From positions 26,005,151 to 26,069,150 of the forward strand of contig OW203765.1 of NCBI GenBank assembly GCA_934045905.1: DNA of 64,000 bases, in the 5' to 3' direction. Positions 10,301 to 23,300 of the stretch are shown in pieces. A program made the position numbers and the translations under genes. Every line of letters begins with the position of its first letter. The stretch's first letter is position 1. Below the pieces are notes generated by a model that worked only from the letters and a program-made list of their open reading frames with translations, ran no database searches and was not told where the DNA came from. This DNA is from Leuctra nigra (taxonomy: Eukaryota > Arthropoda > Insecta > Plecoptera > Leuctridae).

Positions 10301-13300
10301 TCTTGAAAATAACACATTGCGGTACAAGTTACTATAAAAGGCGCGATCTCGACGTTTTTCCTGTAATCTTTAGAATTCTTTAAAATAATTTTGAGAAATA
10401 GTCTATACTTTGTTCGAACGTTGATGATATAGATTAACTAGAGGTTGTAATGATAAATAAAAATAAAAAATCCATGCATTAGGAGAATGCTAAACACTTT
10501 AGTATATGACCACTAACGATGGTTTAATAATAAAGGAAATAAATTTTCGATGTAGCCTGAAAATATAGGTCTGATTTTTTTTTGTGTTTTGTATGTTCTT
10601 GGATACGCCCGAATGATTATGGATGCAGTTGTGATGAAAAATAACCGAAGCCAATGAACTAATCAGCTGAAATAAAACAAAAAACATTATGGGTTCAACG
10701 TGTTAATTTTTTATCTGATTTTATAGTGTTTATATGATAGTGTTTAACAGAATTTGGCAGTTTACCTAGGTACCAATTGCCACTTCAATCACTGGTGAAT
10801 TAATTTTTGCTTGTTAGAAATTGTATAAAATTTTTAATTTCTACTCATAAGGTAACTTAATCGATTCCCTGATGCAATTTTTTTCAAAGAGACATAACCA
10901 AAAGGCCTGAAGGCATATTTGACAAATTATCATTTCATCTTTAAAATATCTCATTACTTACAATATGATTCTTTTGATATTAAATATTTAGTACTATTTT
11001 AAGCCTGAATTATCACAAAATAGATCATAGATTATGATTTTGAAAGTTCGGTATCTACAACACTAACCAAATGTTTAACCTATGTATATGTATGAATGTA
11101 GAATTGGCAAGAAAGAGAAACACAAAATGAATAATAGTCATTTATGCACTCTTAGCTTCCCATGACAAAATGTATCGACAATGAAGTCAAACATCCACAA
11201 CAATGCACTAAACAGCTCATTGTTATGACTAATTATAACGACTCTGCCACTTTACGTTCGCGCCAGTCTCATTGTACCAACCTTGTAAATGTTAAATCGC
11301 TTCTAAATGCACCTTGAAATGTAATTAACAGGCTTAATTACTCTGTAATTCGGCACAGAGTTCCTCCAATCAAGCGGACAAAAGGTTCTGAATCGGACTA
11401 TCAAGAGGGAAACAAATGAAGCTGAAGGATCGTTTGTCAAAATAGAGCTTCTGACTTGATCGATTTGGAGATGTTAATGAGAGGTATGAATAATTGCAGT
11501 CATTAAACATCTTTGTCTCAAACTGATTAATATCAAGACTTAGATCAAGTCAGGAGTCAAAATTTTTACATAAAAATAATGTTTTAACAAAAAAATCAAA
11601 TCAAATATTATTTTACATAATATACTTCCTCTTTAAATGATATCCATATTATTGCTTTAACGTTGTTTCGTTAATTTGATGTGTTTTAGTTTATTGATCT
11701 TTAGTCGGTATTTGAAACATGATTCGATAATTCTAGGATGAAACACTCCACAAATTAATGTCAATTTATTATTATTTCGTACATCCAACCCATAATTTTT
11801 TTTTCCAATTTGAAGAGACGCTTTTAAAAATTAAAGTTTTAAGTTGAAATCTACTTTTTTAATATTTATCGAAGTATAGGTAGTACCTATTTGATTAATT
11901 AGTAAAATTAGGTATTTCGAAATTCAATTTGAATTTAACATTGAGAAATCAAATGGTAGGTTTACGGCGTTCAACGTCAAATTACAGTGGAATGTGGAAT
12001 ACACAGATCATTGGATCATTCCGCCAATTAGAAAAGAGAAATTTTAAGTCATCGATTGGTAATACTTACGATAGTTCATGAAACCAAGCATTAGTTGATA
12101 ATAATGGAAGGAAAAAAATCCGGGTTTGAGAAGAATTTGATTGAAAAAATCTCTTGAAAAAAATGTTTGAAGGTTGGTCCAGTTTGACCAACACGGTTCG
12201 AAGTTTTAGTTTTTTTGTGTGTGCGAGTTGGTGACCAGATAATGATCGTTTTTTCCTCGAGGACGGCCGAAGGTAATCAATTTTGATACAAGGAACTTAT
12301 TTCAATCCAGTTCTTCTAAAAAACACGCGTTGATCCAATTATAGTCAGTATTCTTATTTACATGTAAAGAATAAACCACAATTCATGATTTTATTTGAAT
12401 TTGCAAAACAATTATGCGTTTGTCGTATGTCGTATGTTCCTTTTAACGATTTAGGTCATTATACATTAATTAAACTGTCACTTGAAAATTAATCTTCAGT
12501 CCAAATTATTATGCGTGTATTTCATGTACATTTTACATCCGCTGTCGCTTTAATAAATTTCAAAAATATGGAAAACATCGAATTTGGCAAACAAGAAAAC
12601 AAAGCATTATACGTCAAAAATATGTTCGGTAACACAAAAATCCGCAGATGACTTTACAACCAAACAAATTAGCATTATAATAGAGACATCATCTGCACCT
12701 TAACAATAATATAACAACCCAAGTAGAGAAGAAGATAATGATAATGATGATGAGGACAAAAAATGTCCCTAACAAAAGCAACTTCGAGATATAATAATGG
12801 CTCAATTTCTATCAGCCTAACACTAGAGCCCACCTCCTCCAAGCACAAACAAATCGTTTCATATTAAAGAACGGTGAACAAGGTGAAGAAGCCTTCTGGA
12901 GTCCCCCCACCACCATGATCACCGCCTTCTATACGCTAGTCACCTGCCTTGATGCTTGATTGAGACGTCAAAACTTAACTACACCTAGGTGCCGGGGCAA
13001 CATGACGGGGGAATAACATTGCGATTGAGATCTAATCATCGATTAGTCGAATTAGATTAACTGTCAGTGCAAGATTAGCACCTGTAAATCATATTTCAGA
13101 ATGTATGCCAAACTGCATTTTTACCTCTAAAAAAAGTAAATTGGCTATGAATTGTGGAAATTATAGTTTCGAATGATAGATTGATGCAGATTTAATAAAT
13201 TATAGTTTGGTACTGTGACATCAAAAAACGTTTTTTCAAGGATTATTTTTAAAGAAAAAAAGTTGTATGGTTTCTCAAAAGTCACATGATTTTTTGTTGT

Positions 13301-13724
13301 TTTCTGAAAACTGTATATAAAGCTCTTGCCCGATCTTGATATAATGTATGTGTTGGTCTTCATGACCGTGCAAAATTTAATTTTGATCGAAACTGTGAAC
13401 AACGTTCAAAACCTAGCTAACCAGTCTTTCATTACACGTATTGGATATATTTCAACTTGACATATTACGAAAAAATAGAAGCAATCAAAGACCGACGACA
13501 CGTAAGTGCAAAATTAAGTCTCAGCCTCGCTCCCTTGTAAAACCATGGCACACACTATACTCAATAAATGCACATGTGGTAAAAAATTTCATCAGATTTC
13601 AGATTTCCTATTTGTCTTCTAATTTTACAAGATTAATTTTTTCTATGGAGTAGAAAATCCCAAGAGTCGGCTAAAAGGTAAACATGGGATATAAAGTAAA
13701 TTAACTGAAATTTTAAAAGATTTG
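7392..13724. other. AT-rich intergenic stretch
   Basis: No gene is supported. A block at 11200-11420 has several TAATTA homeodomain-type sites and moderate GC. A Pho/YY1-like word (gacgccatcttgg) lies at 9372-9384. The sequence at 8078-8125 resembles the arm of the fold-back at 46736-46896 (aatggagcctttttatgt). Confidence 0.4.
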
Positions 13725-13796
13725 ACCTCCGGTGGGATTTGAGCCTACGACCTTTAGATTGCCGGTCAAATGCTCTACCAACTGAGCTACGGAACG
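13725..13796 (-). pseudogene. tRNA-like sequence (degenerate, anticodon-loop CCGGCAA)
   Basis: The 72 nt on the minus strand have a tRNA-like order: gtagctcagttggtagagc (D arm and A box), ttgaccggcaatctaa (anticodon arm), and gtaggctcaaatcccac (T arm). Faults are several acceptor mismatches, C at position 33 where U is invariant, and ctcaaat instead of ttcaaat in the T loop. The anticodon would read GGC (Ala). A TTTT run follows 7 nt downstream. It is probably a tRNA-derived SINE head or tRNA pseudogene. Confidence 0.6.
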
Positions 13797-15769
13797 GAGA
13801 ATCCTTCAAATTTGCAGATTTTATAACCTATGACTTGCACAAGCTCAGGAAGTGATGATCCCATAAGACCGTTCGTCATTCCAGCATTAAAAATAATATT
13901 CTTAGGTAATTCTAAAAATCATAAAAATCTAAAAATCTGAAAAAATAGAGAAATGTCAGATTCTCCACGAATTTGGGCACAAATATTGTGTTTATAAAAT
14001 GGTGTATATGTGATTGCTGATTGTCTCATTGCTAAGTTCCACTAGAAATTAGCTACGTTAGTTATTTTTTTTAAAATCATGAATCGAATTGTATAAAAAA
14101 GTGATACCAATATTTAGGAAAATGCATAGTTATACCCCCACAGTACTAGAGCAGGTATATTGCAACATCTCGGCCGTATGGTGCTACCTCACTTCCACTC
14201 ACTTCCACTCACCCTCATCCCGCGGCCTATTGCCACGGTGTCCGTCTGATTGCCCACAGCGCGCCTAACAATGCCAAGCGCCTGCACTAAATTCGTTCAG
14301 GAGGGGAGACAAAGGCGGTGAGAAACCTGCCATTTTCTCACTACCACACTGAATTCGATCGGATACAACCCTATTAACCGTTAACTAGGTGACTCGATTA
14401 GGGTGGTTGCCCCTAACAAGGGGCTAAAAGACGAACGGGAAAGTGGAGCATGGGGATTGTTTTACTGACGAAATGGTGGGTTTCGAGATACAAAATGGTA
14501 TGTTTGGTCGGCGATTTAGGGATTAGTATGATAATGATTAGTGTATGAAGTTTTGTCAGCAAGGGGAGTGGAATATCTAGACACAAAAACTATGACTTTG
14601 GGGAATTTATGCGTTTTTACAACTTTTAAGCACTAAAAAGTTCACTGATTAAGTTATAAAATCGCATAAATATCTCAAGATATTTAGCCTTTTGTATCTA
14701 TTTTATTTTCCCTTTCTGGTAATGGGAATTTATGCTAAATTGTTTACAGAGAAAAAGATCAATATGTTCGGCACAATGCCAGAATTGGGATCATCAGAAT
14801 TGGGAATGTAAAATCTCTATGTAGAATAGAACCCGTATGGATTAACAGTACACCGAATCGGATTCCAGAAGAATCAGGAATTTCAAAGTTATAGAATATG
14901 GCCCCAGATTCAAGTCCTTAAAAAAATCTGTTTGAGAATTGTATTTAATTTCTTTCACCTTCTGTTTTCTTATATTTAATAGTCCCTTCCAAAAGCAATT
15001 ATTTCCTCTGTGCTCGCCGGCAAAGCGTGAGGCTGTAATGAAGAGTTGTGCCAGGCGCTTGATAAGTTAATAAAAGTCACTGTCTGTCAAGAAAAGGTGT
15101 TTAATGAACGTTCATTGATCTTGAAATGAAAAACAGTTGTTCAACAAGAGATTTATGTTTCCTGGGAGGTGTTTGATTTCGGTCAAGAGAATTATTTCTT
15201 CCCTGATTCCGGAAACAAGAAAAACTGAAAAGTATAACACTTGATATTAAAAATATGTCTATGGTTTTATAAACTGTTATCCAAGATTCAAAATAATAAC
15301 TGGGGTTAAAATGATACTTTTTCTAAGCTGTCTACTTCGTTTTGAAAAATCTGGCGAGGGAATTTATCAAATTAAAAAATCGTGGTAATTTTCATCACGA
15401 TTTTTCTTTGCTAAAAGTGTAAAACATAATATTTTTCACTATAGTTTTTCTCACAAGAGATTACCTACTGCTGCAAAACTATCTCAAATATTTTATTTTA
15501 TTTCTTACAGTTATTTAATATGTCTCATATCAAGTCAGTTTTATTAATAAGCTTTTGGAACTGTAAAATATTTTACAAAATAAATATTTACCTATACCAA
15601 CCTATACAGACTTGCCAACCGACATGTAAACTAGATTCAAAAACAAATAAACCATATCAGCCTGCTGGCAAAATCGAAAATCCTTAATTACCTCCTCACT
15701 CATAAATTCATCCCCATCATTTCCCTCTCCCCTCCCCCCAAACCCTCTGCAGGGGATTTTACCTCGAAT
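13797..15769. other. intergenic stretch with two GC-richer blocks
   Basis: No gene is supported. 14130-14440 and 15000-15080 are GC-richer and could be conserved noncoding elements of the unc-4 neighbourhood, but this is inference. A repeat relative lies at 14830-14905. Confidence 0.3.
14830..14905. repeat. relative of the fold-back at 6833-6960
   Basis: The right end tagaatatggcccc and the inner words caggaatttcaaag and gaatcggattcc correspond, inverted, to the left arm of 6833-6960. Confidence 0.45.
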
Positions 15770-15969
15770 NNNNNNNNNNNNNNNNNNNNNNNNNNNNNNN
15801 NNNNNNNNNNNNNNNNNNNNNNNNNNNNNNNNNNNNNNNNNNNNNNNNNNNNNNNNNNNNNNNNNNNNNNNNNNNNNNNNNNNNNNNNNNNNNNNNNNNN
15901 NNNNNNNNNNNNNNNNNNNNNNNNNNNNNNNNNNNNNNNNNNNNNNNNNNNNNNNNNNNNNNNNNNNNN
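15770..15969. other. assembly gap (200 N)
   Basis: There are exactly 200 N bases. The round size suggests a placeholder of unknown true length. The left edge is pyrimidine-rich (ccctctcccctcccccc), which may have stopped the assembly. Confidence 0.99.
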
Positions 15970-16338
15970 AACTATCACATCAGGAAAATCATAATATTTA
16001 AAAAATATCATATCATTAAAATGTTTTTGTATGACCATCTTCCAAATTTATTTTTTAAAGCTTCAAATAAAATCCAAAATATAGCAAATAATATTAGTTG
16101 AAAAACTATATTTGAGACAGTATTAGGTAAATAGCTAATTAAAAACACAGCAATGAATAAAAATAATTATTTTTAAGTCCACGATATACAACAATACTAA
16201 GAGATGTCGGTACTAAACAGAGTTTAAATAGTTGTTCATAATTCAACTAAAATGACGCTCTTGAACTTCTTTACGACTTGTTCGTGCATTTGGATCTCCG
16301 CTGGAAACGAGGTCTATGATTAATGCTTTGTTTTTCAG

Positions 16339-16438
16339 AGATAACTGAGCCGCCTTATCAGCCCGAGATCGATGGAAATGGCTGCAGCGGATTCAAGAGT
16401 GCGGATAAAAGAAATAAAAGAACACGATCAACTCGTAG
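16339..16438 (+). CDS. possible small exon, unrecognised (or GATA-site regulatory block)
   Basis: A good acceptor (gctttgtttttcag) precedes an open, GC-richer segment reading ITEPPYQPEIDGNGCSGFKS and then ADKRNKRTRSTR. Donor-like gt follows at 16435 or 16439. Codon choice looks plausible, but no partner exon or start is visible and I recognise no family. The same bases hold several GATA motifs (agataa, ttatca, ggataa and more to 16475), so a regulatory element is an equal alternative. Confidence 0.2.
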
Positions 16439-16474
16439 GTATTTATCGCATATTAGGATAAGCGATGAGATAAA

Positions 16475-19202
16475 AGTGAATTACATTGCAGAAATTTTAT
16501 TAAGCTCTATTATTATTTTGGTGGGTGAATTTGAAGATAATGATTTTTAATGAAATCAATTTGAGATAATATTTCATACGTGGTTATTTACTAGAATCTT
16601 TTGTTTAGTGAAAATTGTGATGACACTTTTACATAAAGAATTTCTTTTTCAAATCAGCTCCTATTTTTTTTTTACGTATATCCACTTATTTATTATAATT
16701 TTCTTTCGTTTGATGACACTTTGGTATAGCAGAAAGTATTTTCTTCTTCGAATCAGCTGCTATTAATTTTGGATGTATCCACTTAACTTATCTAAAAAAT
16801 TGGGTCAACTGTTTTATTTCTCTTCGATTTTTTTTCTGTAAATCAATCAAACTCCTTCTCGAATTGATATTAATCACACAATAAGCAGTAATTACAATTT
16901 GTAAAATCTTTTCTACGCCTAAAATACGTGAATAAAATTGATTCTAATAACTCTTTAGTTTGGACTCTTTCATTTCCACCAAATTTCGTGGCTGAGACTG
17001 TACTACCACGAATATAGGTATTTAACGAGGTAGAATTCGCTATGGGCGATATCATATTAATTCAAAGCCCCACTCTTTCTGTTCATGCGTACAAATTAAC
17101 TTAACCACATTATTGATTAGATTCACCAGTGGAAAAAGGAAAATGGACATCCTCAAGGTTTAGAAATTCAATTAAAAATCACGAAAAACACTTCAGATAA
17201 TTGTCTTTGATAGAATCAAATAATTTAGTATATTATTATATTTTTTATCATCATTTCAAAGAAATTGTATATATATACATTCAACGATAAACATTATTAA
17301 GTATACACGACTATTATATATACATAATTATTTTATAATGGCAAGTATAGCAATTATTAGTGATATTTAATTACAATATGTAGATTGTTTTCAATCAAAG
17401 TATATTTAACGACCTGTTTAATGGTTGTAAGGTGGGTTTTCTATATAATTGCTCAATCAACTTCGAAGCTAAGTTATTATAGTTGAGATTTAGTTATTAT
17501 CTGCCAATGCTTCAATTAAAATAATGTTGGGTTTTAGAAACAACTCTCTTGATATTTTTATGTCGCTGGTTTTCGAGAGAGATTCGAGAAGGAAGGGGCG
17601 TAAAGGTAACATTTGCCGACACATGGGAATTTGAACGTGTTTTCAAATCAGTGTCCTGGGTTGTAAAAAAGACAAATTAGTTTTGGTTTCAATAATCGGT
17701 ATCTATACCTCGAGATGTAGTGAATAGAATCTAAATAAGTGGGCTCCATTTCTTAGACCTCAAGAGTGAAGATCTTTTTACGTGGATTAAATTCATCATC
17801 CTCTGTGGTTTAACAGAAATGTATAATTTTTCGTTTGCATGAAGCTATTGTCTAATAGAATGTATTAATATAATTCATTTGTTTTTGTGAGAGGTTTTGC
17901 ACTTGATTTTATTTTTTATAAACAGTGCTGTTCATATTTTACATAAAAAACTACTTACTTTTAATTTTGAGCTAGAATGTGATTTTTTTTTAACTCAAAA
18001 CATGGAAATAATTTTAGTCGATAATTTTAATTTGTAACAAATGTAAGGGAGTGTTTTTATGATATGCATTGATTTTATTAGGAAAGAGAAAAGAGCAATT
18101 ATTGAAAAGAAAATAGTATTGTAAGAATTTTCGTCATCCCACTTAAACAGAGCTATATTTTAATCTTGAAGCAGTGACACATACTCCTCTTTAATACTGG
18201 GGCAACACCGTGTTTAAAATACATAATTGAAACACAATTAAACGTCTCAGAATCTCGTTTAAAAATATGAGAGACAACGAAAAACAAGTACTCTTAGTTA
18301 AATTATAATAATTACCGATTTGACTAGAACAGTGTAAAAGAAGGATTCAGCAAGCTATAGTATATGGTTGTGGCAGGTCATCTTCTGCTACCTACTAGAA
18401 GAAACAGGTTCTCTAACTATTACTCACAATCGCGTGTACATATGCGATTATTCTGGGATTATTGTTTTTCTTGCAAATTAATGTAATTAACTCTTGTAAA
18501 TAATTTTTCTTAAGCAGGTGAACCCATGGATAGAATCACATGAGGTGATGAAAAAATGTTGGAGACTATTTTTTAATAATTCATTTTTGATATTGTTATT
18601 ATCATTTTGGTAATTATAATGAAAGCAGCAATAATAATTAAAACATTACTTAGGTATTTGAATTTATAGAAGAGGAACACGTAATAAAAGTAAATAGCTG
18701 TAGATGATAATTTTGTTACCTGCTACATTCTGTATAGGATATGAAATATTGTTGATTATTTTGAGACGTGTTCACTAACCGGGTTCAGTGTTAGATGTAA
18801 CTTGTTTTTCCAGAGATCTGTACATTTGAGAGATATTTATCTATTTTTTATTCGAAAAAATTATAATTATTGAACTTTATAAATATGTACAGAAAGAACG
18901 TTTCGAAATCTCTGTTGAATGTTTGGTTCATTGCATTAAACTTAGATAGTTTTTATTAGGAATTAATAAATGGAAAGACGTGAAGCCTGATGACTATAGG
19001 CAGAGAAGTATTTACAATAAATAACATTTCAAGAGTAAAAAGGAATAACTATGTAAGTCACACTTTGAAAATATTCGAAAATACAGGAAAAATTCTAGGA
19101 AGAACTTATTGCATGGACAAATTAGTATTTTAAATTGTGTCCTAAAATAGATCAATATATTTGAGAACCCCGAGAGAAGGATGATAATCTGCATAAATAT
19201 AA
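16475..19202. other. very AT-rich intergenic stretch
   Basis: I see no gene, repeat copy or structure worth naming. Confidence 0.4.
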
Positions 19203-19497
19203 AATGTGTGTACATCAGAGGTAGAATGCCTGGAGTCCATTTTCTCGATTTTGCATTGCACACTTTTGGAATGACGTAATCAAGCTATCAATTGACATTT
19301 GACTGTTGCCAACAAATACAGTTATATTGAAGTAATATCAAATACAGTACTATCACTGTATTTGGTAATATCTTGCACAATAAATCATGTCCCCATTACA
19401 AATATAATGGATATAGACATAATTACTCGTCTAAAAGCTCACCTCAAAGAATCATTGAAATGTACTTCAGCCCTTTTACCTCCAAAGTACAGATTTA
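19203..19497. mobile_element. MITE of the ACCTCAGAGG family, full length, just 3' of unc-4
   Basis: The left end tgtgtacatcagaggtagaa, then tgcctggagtccatttt, is repeated inverted at the right as aatgtacttcagcccttttacctccaaagtac (split: aatgtacttcagccc and ttttacctccaaagtac). An inner block atttgactgttgccaacaaa, then tacagttatattgaagtaat, is shared with 23817-24068. Length is about 295 bp with no coding capacity. It lies about 200 bases past the unc-4 stop. Confidence 0.7.
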
Positions 19498-19524
19498 TTG
19501 ATGTCGTTTTAACAGATTTTTAAT
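19494..19524 (-). terminator. candidate unc-4 polyadenylation signals
   Basis: Read on the minus strand, ATTAAA lies at 19524-19519 and AATAAA at 19499-19494, about 175-205 bases past the stop codon. The AATAAA sits at the edge of the MITE at 19203-19497, so the transposon may supply or border the 3' end. In such AT-rich DNA these hexamers are common, so confidence is low. Confidence 0.25.
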
Positions 19525-19697
19525 TTGAAAAAAGTCAGATCAACCAGTTTGGTTGGCTTATTAAACTTTTAGATATAAAAATTCGCATCAAAACACATTA
19601 TGTATTTTCTTCCCCTTCTCTCATAATAATGTGACTTACAACGTTATTCCTCCAAACCCTTCACACTAAACACATCGAACTACATCCAGAAACCTAA

Positions 19698-20360
19698 TCA
19701 CAAGTTCTCCCCACTCTCCCCCTCCCCCTCTCTCGATGTCCTGCTACTTTCGATCGTCTCCGATCTCGACAACAACGATTCAATACTAAACGGATTCAAC
19801 CGTTTCACTTTCACATCATCACCGTTCGTCAACGATCGATTATTAAACGACAAATCAATAGTCTGCGGATGATTACGAAAATCAAAAGTCTCCCGTCGTA
19901 GAACGTCATTTTGGTAATCGTCGCTGCACTTTCTAGATGTAATAAAATTAAGAGGTCCGTGATCACTTTTCCTCGACATCGACCCGTCATCGTCGTCATC
20001 CGAGTCCGTATCATCCCCAACAACATCAATGTCCCGAACCGAACTGGAGCAACTGGAGTCGTTCGTCATTCCTGTCAAATTCCCGTTTCGATTACGTTTC
20101 GTCAGTTGCTGTTGTTCCCAATCTTGACGGAGAGTTTGGAGGTCGACGACGATCCCTTTGGCGGCGAGTTTTCGTTGTTGACGTTCCAGAGATTTGTTGA
20201 TCTTCTTGTCCCGACGTTCCTGCTCCTTTCTCTTGAGTTCTTCCTCCGGGATCGGCTCGCCGCTGCAGGTCTGGGGGTGGGCGTTGTGGGCAGGTCGGCC
20301 GGGGCCCTTCTTCGTGTGCTCTTTCTTACGCCATTTGGCACGGCGGTTCTGGAACCATAC
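19698..20360 (-). CDS. unc-4: unc-4 coding exon 3 (recognition helix, UNC-4 extension, eh1-like motif, stop)
   Basis: The exon codes for 220 residues and ends at TGA (19700-19698). The acceptor is cctcttcccag. It opens with [14 protein letters not shown], the DNA-recognition helix (homeodomain 47-60), with Q50 and N51. [20 protein letters not shown] follows, then a Lys/Glu/Arg-rich, probably helical segment to about residue 253. A Ser-rich and acidic stretch lies around residues 286-312, and [12 protein letters not shown] at 373-384 is the eh1-like repressor motif. The start residue of the window's longest open frame here is a TTG codon, not a true start; the reading is an exon continuation. 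The tail after the motif is short and Ser/Glu-rich. Confidence 0.95.
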   Translation of the reverse strand, partial: VWFQNRRAKWRKKEHTKKGPGRPAHNAHPQTCSGEPIPEEELKRKEQERRDKKINKSLERQQRKLAAKGIVVDLQTLRQDWEQQQLTKRNRNGNLTGMTNDSSCSSSVRDIDVVGDDTDSDDDDDGSMSRKSDHGPLNFITSRKCSDDYQNDVLRRETFDFRNHPQTIDLSFNNRSLTNGDDVKVKRLNPFSIESLLSRSETIESSRTSREGEGESGENL

Positions 20361-23300
20361 CTGGGAAGAGGAGAAAATAGTTGTAATTAAGTTTTATGAA
20401 CTGCATCCGTCGTTGACAAAGTTCCAGCAACCCTAAGATTTAATCACTGTGGAATTAGGGAAGGACATCCCTTGATGACCTACATTTTGGACAAAATACA
20501 GTCATTATGGTGCTCATGAGACTCTAACCTTGTGGTGACCAATTTCATGATACCGTTATGAAATAAGACATCAGCCCCTAATTCTAATTCCATTTCCGAA
20601 CGAAATTCCTAAAATATCGTAAGACTTTAAACTGAATTGAAGTACACTCACTAGCAGCTTTATCGAAATGGTATAATATAAAAATAATTCCCAATAATTT
20701 TTGCAAGTGCAAAAAATATGGACGTTACAGTGTCTACAGAGGGAAAATAGTCACCTTTTTCATTATACGTAATGAAATTTGTGTGTTTATGTTTAGAATG
20801 ATGTTCATATACAATGAACAAATTGTACTCCTTCTCATTAATGATACTGCACTACGCAACTTATAGCAATAGTATTAGTTTGTTATTGTCCTCTTAAAAA
20901 TAATAGTAAAAACTGCATAGTAAATTTAACTAATTACTAAAAAGAGATCCGCATTGACATTTGAAAATGGCTAAAACTCTGTCAAACCAATTTGTAACCA
21001 CAGTTTACTACCAAATAGAAAATAAAAGTAAGACACCGTTTGACCACAATGGTACAAGAGGTCACCACCTCTTTAAATGTGCAAAAGTTACAAAGAAAAG
21101 TAGCAATTCCCCGCATTTCCTGTCCATATTGACTCATTCAATTTACAAACCACCCAATATGCTCCACTGACCATTCCACATATTTCCATTATTAATCTCC
21201 AAACCACAAGTTTTTATTTTCCACTCTGCGTGTGGGCTAGTAAACTGACCCAAGGGTATTTCTATCTTGAGAGTTTACGGTCAAACAATGTTTCCTTCTT
21301 CAGAATCCCATGTGTTTCATAGAGTTTCCTCAGATAATTACTCTATTATTTCATCTCGTGGGGAGACTTGGACCGATGTCTGTGGACTGGAATTAGCCGA
21401 GCCGACTACCTGAGATGATGTCTTGATATCGAGATGATGATGGAGGGTTTTGCTGGGCCTTGAATTTATCAATGAAGATGTTGGGATGCAGTGGATGCTG
21501 GAGATGAAAGTGGCGTGGATTTGGTAGGCGAAAATGAATAATATGGTCTGAATGTATCCATGAGTCATTGGTTTTCAATTTGTCATGATTCATTTCGTTT
21601 ATGAACGGTATTTCATTTAAACTAGGAAAACGCTCTGTGTAACGCGTTGATGAGCGAGCACGGACAGGCGCAACAACTCGAACCGAAATAATGTCTATCG
21701 AAAATATCATTAAAAGCCAATAATTTTTGAATTTCGTCAGATTCAAGTATAAAAATCTCAAAATTGTCCTAAAACATTAGTCCCAATAACCATGCAAAGC
21801 TTGAACCTTTTGAACCTTTCTGATTGAACTGTTCCTCGTTAATATTCTAAAATCACATTATCTCTTTAAAAAAATAGACCTGGGACCACTCATATGATAA
21901 AAGTGTGTGTACTTACACAATATTAGATCGATCTGTTGAATGGTCATATCAGTTTCATACGTTTGAAAGTTTCTACTCTAACTACCGTCGAACTATAAAG
22001 AGTCGAAGTAGCCGTGATCAACATTTTCGAGAAATTTGACAGCCAACACGCAAAATGTCCGTAAAACGTCAATAACTTTTGGATTTAAACATAGATTAGT
22101 CTGAAAATTGTCAAAAATGCAGATAATGTTAGTCCCAATGACCATGCAAAGTTTAAAGTTGATCAGTCATACGGTTCAAGTTTAAATTTAAAAAATGACA
22201 TAAAAGATTTTTTTAAATTTTAACCAATGGGAGGATTTGGCTGAAACTTTGTATGATTGGGTACAATGTTGGTCGCCATGACTTGTCAAAATTTCAAATT
22301 GATCGGAACTACCAATCGATAGATTTTTTTTTTTAAATTTGAACCAATAACAAGAGCCCGTTCAAAAACGATCCCAGGGACCGCATAGATTACGTTAGTA
22401 TATGTGCAAAATTTCAGATCGATTGGTTGTGCCGTTTGACCTGGGCAGTGAACACAAAAAAAAAAAAAAAAAAAAAAAAACACAGAGAAAGTGCCGTAAG
22501 AGTACCGTGGTGACGCTCGCTACGCTCGCTCAATTATGGGATTTATGTATTGTTTCATGTTCAGTGTTAATTCCATGTCACTATTATATATGTATATTAT
22601 ATATAATAATGATAACATTATACAGATTAGAATTTGATTATTTTAAAGATTGTATAAAAGCACGGTTGTAATTACAGTGTGAAATATGGTCGCACACGGC
22701 ATAGAATATTGCTCCACTATTTGTTGTAACTACTTCATGTTTGACCACAAACCTACATGTACAATAAACAGATGATTGCCTAAAGACAGAACACCCACTG
22801 ACAAAATAACTGCATTGTTGTCCAATTCTTCAGCAAAAGTAGAATCAATAATTGTGTGTGATAATTAATTCGTTGCTCTAAATGGCTACACATTTGGGTA
22901 TATACACACATTTTGATTACCAATGACAAAAATCCAAAATTGTATACAAATTTTGTGGACAATAATAAAATGTTATGGAAATGTAGTTCAAGATGGAAAT
23001 AAAATAATTATTGAATTTAAGAAATTTTAAAATATATTTAATTTGTTAGATTTGAACGATTTCTTATTAAAAAAAATTATTATATCCCTTACGAGAGGTG
23101 TGTATAATCTTAAACTCTATCTCATTACCCAAATGTCCACTAAAATTGTTGATTTTTAGACTCTGACAAATAGAAATCTGTATGTAATATAACATTCTCT
23201 CCGCCATCTCTGTGTTTATGTGACCGAGTCGAGGCACCTTGCAACGGGCAGCGAGCGTCCCGCTGCCCGAGTGAGCCCGGGCACGCTGGGCAGGTTCATG

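Noticed and set aside
19829..20436. Several long open frames on both strands across exon 3
   Set aside because: They overlap the unc-4 exon in other frames, are low in complexity and resemble no family.
22286..22671. Open frames with poly-Lys or poly-Phe over the A25 tract
   Set aside because: They are created by the homopolymer inside a dispersed repeat.
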